Shown: positions 59,443 through 64,000 of the stretch, piece after piece
How the letters are laid out: every line of letters starts with the position of its first letter
Position numbering within the stretch: the stretch's first letter is position 1
Assembly (NCBI GenBank): GCA_029582165.1
Contig: CM055883.1
Span: forward strand, 24,207,501 to 24,271,500
Source of the DNA: Portulaca oleracea
Lineage: Eukaryota; Streptophyta; Magnoliopsida; Caryophyllales; Portulacaceae
Direction of reading: 5' to 3'
Length of the DNA: 64,000 nt
Made by a program: the position numbers and the translations under genes
Notes under the pieces: model-generated
Told to the model about the DNA's origin: nothing
Seen by the model: only the letters and a program-made list of their open reading frames with translations
Databases searched by the model: none

Positions 59443-61265
59443 TGTAGACACCGGATTTTGTACCGGGACAAGTGTACAAATCAAGCATAACAAGAAAAGA
59501 GTCTAGCATGAAAGATAATCAAAAGGGCCTTCCTCAATCAAAAGCTATCGGGCTAACCCACAACAAAAAGCCTTCATTTTCCACCCTTTCCACATACATA
59601 TGCCCACCATTTCGAGTCCCATTTTTTCCACAAGCCTTGTTGGCCCCATTTCTTTTGATGAGAGTAAAGTACACATCATACACTTTCCAACGCCTTTTGA
59701 ATTGCCTCAATCGGAGTCCGGATGAAAGAGTTATGGTCGTTTGAAGTTGCACTTAACCAATTTTAAAAACCAGGCAGGTTTTAACATTTACCAGGCTCAG
59801 AAATCTGGCCCATAAGTGTGCCCCGGCCCAGGAGTCTCAAAACCCGCCTAGGTTTTGAGAAGAAGAGCGGAGCGACGTCGTTTGGCTCCACGTCACTGAT
59901 CCGTGTGCTAATAATATCAAAACCCGCCTAGGTTTTGAGGCAGTTGGCGCCAAAATCTGCATGCATGCAATTGATCCCTTGATCTTTGCCCCACGTGTTT
60001 GACTTCCCCTTGACCACCCAAAACCCGCCTAGGTTTTGGTCCTTGGATGACTTGATTTGTGGGATATGATCCCTCCATTTCCCTCCAAATCTCTCACTCC
60101 CTTCACCTATAAATACCCCCTCCATTTCACCCTCATTTCACCAACTACCATCATCAAAATACCCCCTCCATATCTACTTTCATCATCAATAACTCTCATA
60201 ACCTACCATCATCAAAATACCCCCTCCATATCAACTTTCATCATCAATAACTCTCATCAACTACTATCATCCAATACACTTACTCTACTCCCATTTCCAT
60301 CATATTATACTTCCATTCTCTCAAAATCTCATCATCCACATCCACCTCTAATCCTCTCATAGTCACCTTCATCACCACTACATAACCACCCACATACCAC
60401 TTTTTCTACACCATCCACATCATCTCATCCGGGCTTCAAGTCAAGGAGGAACTCAAGGGATCAAATCCGTCATCGCTACATCTTAAGCAAGGTTCGATTC
60501 CTTTATTTACATTATTGTAATTAATCATGTAATTCTTTCTTTAATTCCGTGTATAATTCCGCGAAATTACTCAAACTTCTCCCCGCTCTCTTTCTTTTCA
60601 ATGTTGATTTTAGTATAGTCTGTTTTATAACAGGCGGATTCGAGAGTTCTTATAACTCTCGAATTCGTAACCTTACCCCCGAATCTAGAAATCGGGTTCG
60701 TAGACCGGAGTCTTTCTTTTCTTATTTTACGGTTGGTCGATTTCCTTAAATCGGTTGGCGACTCTTTTATATTTTATAAATTCGTTTAATTATTTAAAAT
60801 ATTCATTTATGCATAAAATAATTTAAGAAAATAATTTAGTTCATTTCCCTTCAATAATTTAAGATTGGACCCGAGGAATATGGGCCAAAAATTAATAAAA
60901 CCTAGGCGGGTTTTATTAATTTCAACCCATTTTCTTCTGGCCTAGGGATGCAGACGGCCCAACCCAGGGTCTACTAAAACCTAGGTGGGTTTTAGCATTT
61001 TCTGGTGGCCCGTCTGCTCCTCTTTGGGCTTGAATTTAGTGATTGGGTCGGGATTAAATTATTGTTAAATTAATTTGTGTAATTACGGATAATTTAAATA
61101 ATAAAAAACGGGTTTGTAAATAAATAAAGTTTCATCACCCCAAAAATGAATTTCGAAAATTAAAAATATCCTTATTTAAGGATTAAGCAACCTTAGTCGG
61201 CTCCCGATCACATAAGTAGCGCATCCGAAAACATTTCCCCGAATGGGAATTTTCCGGGTCCTACA
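59443..61265 (+). repeat. 5' LTR of a large Ty3/gypsy-type element
   Basis: 1,823 bp from TGTAGACACCGG to GGGTCCTACA, the same family as the solo LTR at 28900-30454. TATAAATA lies at 60108-60115. A CCATCATCAAAATACCCCCT repeat duplicated near 60150 and 60208 explains part of the extra length. AATAAA occurs near the 3' part, and six AAAACCCGCCTAGGTTTT-type modules are present. It is followed at once by a primer-binding motif, so it is a true 5' LTR whose partner lies beyond the window. The left flank is CATGT. Confidence 0.88.
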
Positions 61266-61267
61266 GC

Positions 61268-61285
61268 TTGGCGACTCCACGTGGG
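61268..61285 (+). other. Primer-binding-site motif TTGGCGACTCCACGTGGG
   Basis: Two bases after the LTR. Similar TTGGCGACTCCACTGGG motifs follow LTRs of large plant gypsy (Tat/Ogre-like) elements as I remember them. The priming tRNA was not verified. Confidence 0.7.
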
Positions 61286-64000
61286 ACTTAAACTTAAAAA
61301 AGAGGGTAAAACTTGAACAAATCGAATTGATTTGAAAGTGTAAAAGGGAGAAGTTAATTTATTTCGCGCTTTTATTATTCTTTTAGGCATCCCTTGCATA
61401 CCGGGCCACTAATCGGGTCTTTTGACACTACTATGGGGATGAACTCTACATCTCTAAGCATTTGGTCGCTCCTCTCCCGGTGTCACACTCCGAGAGCTTC
61501 CTTGAAGTTCTTTGAGAAATACCCCTACTGCTTACCTTATGGTATGAAGAACCGGAGCAAAGGCATGCGGTAGGCTATATAACCCAACCATAAAAGTCTA
61601 TGAATTTAGAGCCTTGGTTTAGGGTACTCTTTCATGTGTATGCTATGTGCTATGTGTATCCCTCCCCCTTTTCTTGTCTTTTTGTAAAGACTGGACCCTA
61701 GTTTTGAGGTTTTGTTCTAGTCCATATAAAATTCATTGGGTTGAGAAAATGATTATTTATTAATTAATATAATTAACTCAAAGGCATTATGGTTAGCCCA
61801 AGTGGAAGGGCCCATTAATGTTAGAAAGTCGATTATATTAATCAATAAATAAAAATTGATTCACCTTTGATGATATTATATGGCCCTTTATGAAATTCTC
61901 TTAACAAAGGTCCCAAAAAAATTTAATTAAAAAGTCCAATGAAGTTCATGGATAGTGTCTTAGACTGCATAATAGTCACTAGGCTTGAGTAAATTAATTC
62001 ATTGATTTAATTAATAAATCCATCACATTTGTGGCCGGCTCGTTGTTAGGCCCAACCATATTGGATTTGTCAATTAAGCCCATAAATTAATTATGCTCGC
62101 CTATTGTTGGCTTTATCCAATCCTTTACAATATTCGTTCTCCTTGAGTACAAAAATAAAAAATAAAAAAATGGAAATTAAAAAAATGGGTCGTCAGTCTT
62201 GTCGAGCATTATTCTAGTCCGCATAATAGCCAATATGGTTTGAGCTGTCTGAATTGTTAGGCCGAGTTACGGATTCTCCTTAAAATGGTCGGCCAGTGAA
62301 TTAGGCCCATCCGAATTGAGAAACATTGACTTGTATCTTTCAACTTATGTCAACTCGCTATATTTGACTTTATCCGGCCCTTTATAATGCTCTTGTTGTA
62401 AAAAGTGTTTTTGTTACATAAACCTGTGTCATAGTTGGGTTGTTTCCTGAGTCTAGGTGTATTACAATAGTCCTAGATGAGTCTTAGTTTCAGAGTCTGC
62501 ATGTAAATATCTTTCAGCCTTTAGGAAGTCTCTTACAAGGTCGTGTCATATGTGAGTCTTTTCTTAAGTCAATATATGTGTTTTGTTTTTGGGAAGTCTA
62601 AACCCGGGTCATGGGTGAGTCTTTAGGTCATGTCATAAGTAAGTCTTTTCCTTGGTTAATGTGTTTTTGTCTTTTTTTAGAAAGTCTAGTGTAAACCCAG
62701 GTCATGGGCGAGTCTTTGTTTTAAAGTCAGGATATAAATGTCTTTTTCTTTAGAAAGCATCATATAAGGTCTAGAATGAATCTTTGTGTTAGTGTCTGCA
62801 TGTAAGTGTCTTGAATTCATTAGAAAGCATCATATAAGGTCTAGGATGAATCTTTATGTTCATGCATGCATTCGTTACAAAGCATCATATAAGGTCAGGA
62901 TGAGTTTTTGTGTTAGTGTCTGCATGTAAGTGTCTTGCATTCTTTAGGAGGTCTCATACAGGTTCGTAGGGCATGTAAACCCATGTCATGGATGAGTCCT
63001 TTTCTAGAGTCAACACATAAATGTTATGCATTATAGAAGTCTCCTATAGGGTCTACATCATGCAAACCCATGTCATGGGTGAGTTGTTAAGTCTTTGTCT
63101 GGAGTTAGCATGTAAGTGTGTGTCATTCTTTAGAAAGTTTCATACAGGTTCATAGGTCATGAAAACCCATGTCAGGGGTGAGTCTGTGTCTAGGGTCATC
63201 ATGTAAATATCTGTCTTTTTTAGGAAGTCTAATGTAAACCCATGTCATAGGTTAGTCTTTCTGGGTCAGCATATAGGCATTTGCACTTTAAGAGGTCTCA
63301 TATAGAATTTAGGACATGTAGACCCATGTCGTAGGTAAGTCTCTTCCTTGAGTCGGCATATAGAGGTCTTGCATCCTAGGAAGTCTCATATAGATCAGTT
63401 AGCTCTTTTAAACCCATGTCCTGGGTGAGTCTCTCCCGCGTCAACATATAGTCATTTTTTTTCATCTTAGGAGGTCCATGTAGGTCATTTAGGTCGTGCA
63501 TGCATTGGGACGGGTTTTTCTTCATTTGTCCAGTGTCAGGGTCAAGGCCTGAGTTAACCATGAAGGAAATGTTTGGATGACGAGAATTTCTGCAACTACC
63601 ATAGATCCTGAGGAAACAACATGGACAATTGTTAGACTTTGGAGCACATGATCCATTTAGGTAAATTGCCCCCACCGAAAGTAGCACAGAGGACCAGGCA
63701 TAACATGGATTCCTCGTACGAGGACAAGGAGGGAACATCATCAAAGGAGCCCTAGAAGTAGCTATAGTCTTGGTTGTCAAGCATTTCATGCTCAGAGTCT
63801 GTTATTTTCAATTCTTCATTCATTTCTTTGCTCTTATTGCTATGTGATCAAACAGAATTTCGTGCTTGTGTTTTTTACTTGAGTTGAGAAGTTCTCTCGT
63901 CTATCCATCATCCGTGCAAACCAAGTCTGACAAATTTCATTTTCTCTTATCCTTATATCTTTATTGTATACCTCATTCCTATCTTTTATTTTATCGAATC
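61286..64000 (+). other. Leader of the large gypsy element (no gag reached)
   Basis: No retroviral domain is found before the window ends. The first 1.1 kb are AT-rich non-coding. The next 1.1 kb are tandem repeats (62420-63510). The rest has no recognisable frame. A very long leader is usual for Tat/Ogre-type elements. Confidence 0.6.
62420..63510 (+). repeat. About twelve degenerate 70-85 bp tandem repeats in the leader
   Basis: Units combine three conserved blocks: TAGRAAGTCTCATATAGGTC, then TRTAAACCCATGTCATGGGT with GAGTCTTT, then GTCARCATRTAAGTGTCTTG with CATT. The middle block is clear at about 62608, 62696, 62971, 63068, 63166, 63237, 63331 and 63411; other units lack it (62750-62900), where AAAGCATCATATAAGGTC replaces it. 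Units differ by substitutions and small indels. Confidence 0.85.

Noticed and set aside
63376..63789. 137-codon minus-strand frame near the right edge
   Set aside because: It overlaps the tandem-repeat leader and shows no retroelement or host motif.

Overview
The window is plant nuclear DNA, very probably from a eudicot: AT-rich, with GT-AG introns, one intron-rich receptor-kinase gene and about 45 kb of nested transposable elements of plant type (Ty1/copia, Ty3/gypsy, L1-like LINEs, hAT, MULE-like and foldback elements). I cannot name the species. I see no bacterial-style operon, CRISPR array, rRNA gene or complete tRNA gene.

Region 1 (1-14.7 kb, + strand) is a single host gene for an LRR receptor-like kinase of the LRR VIII-2 type: signal peptide, 24-residue LRRs each encoded by one exon, a malectin-like domain, a transmembrane segment and an RD-type Ser/Thr kinase. 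I can place 23 exons. Two single-base deletions (exons 17 and 20) break the frame, so this is either a young pseudogene or a sequence with two assembly errors. Its introns have collected a LINE 3' fragment, a foldback MITE, a 172-bp tandem duplication and a 3.0-kb MULE-like element. That element holds a second long-TIR element carrying a captured F-box gene fragment (Pack-MULE-like).

Region 2 (14.7-32.3 kb) is intergenic and repeat-built. A Tnt1/Tork-like copia element (18,277-24,691) is embedded in LTR-like DNA full of GGATCCGCGAGGATCC-type palindromes. Next come a decayed plant-mobile-domain-like coding remnant (about 26.1-28.7 kb) and a non-autonomous hAT element (28,798-31,224). The hAT contains a clean solo LTR with a perfect 5-bp target duplication and a tRNA-like A-box/B-box segment.

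Region 3 (32.3-48 kb) holds a 9.1-kb copia element (32,343-41,423) with short perfect palindromes in its LTRs and leader, and a 6.1-kb minus-strand Ty3/gypsy element (41,878-47,982) with a perfect TSD (GCCTT), whose pol frame runs into its own 3' LTR.

Region 4 (48-64 kb) holds a foldback MITE, a nearly full-length L1-like LINE, a second more decayed LINE interrupted by a G-rich hAT-like insertion, and at the right edge the 5' LTR, primer-binding site and leader of a large Ty3/gypsy element of the same family as the solo LTR. Its leader contains about twelve degenerate tandem repeats of about 70-85 bp.

The most unusual signal is architectural. At least four unrelated LTR families here, plus two unassigned repeats, each carry several copies of their own 14-18 bp near-perfect palindrome, different in sequence in every family.
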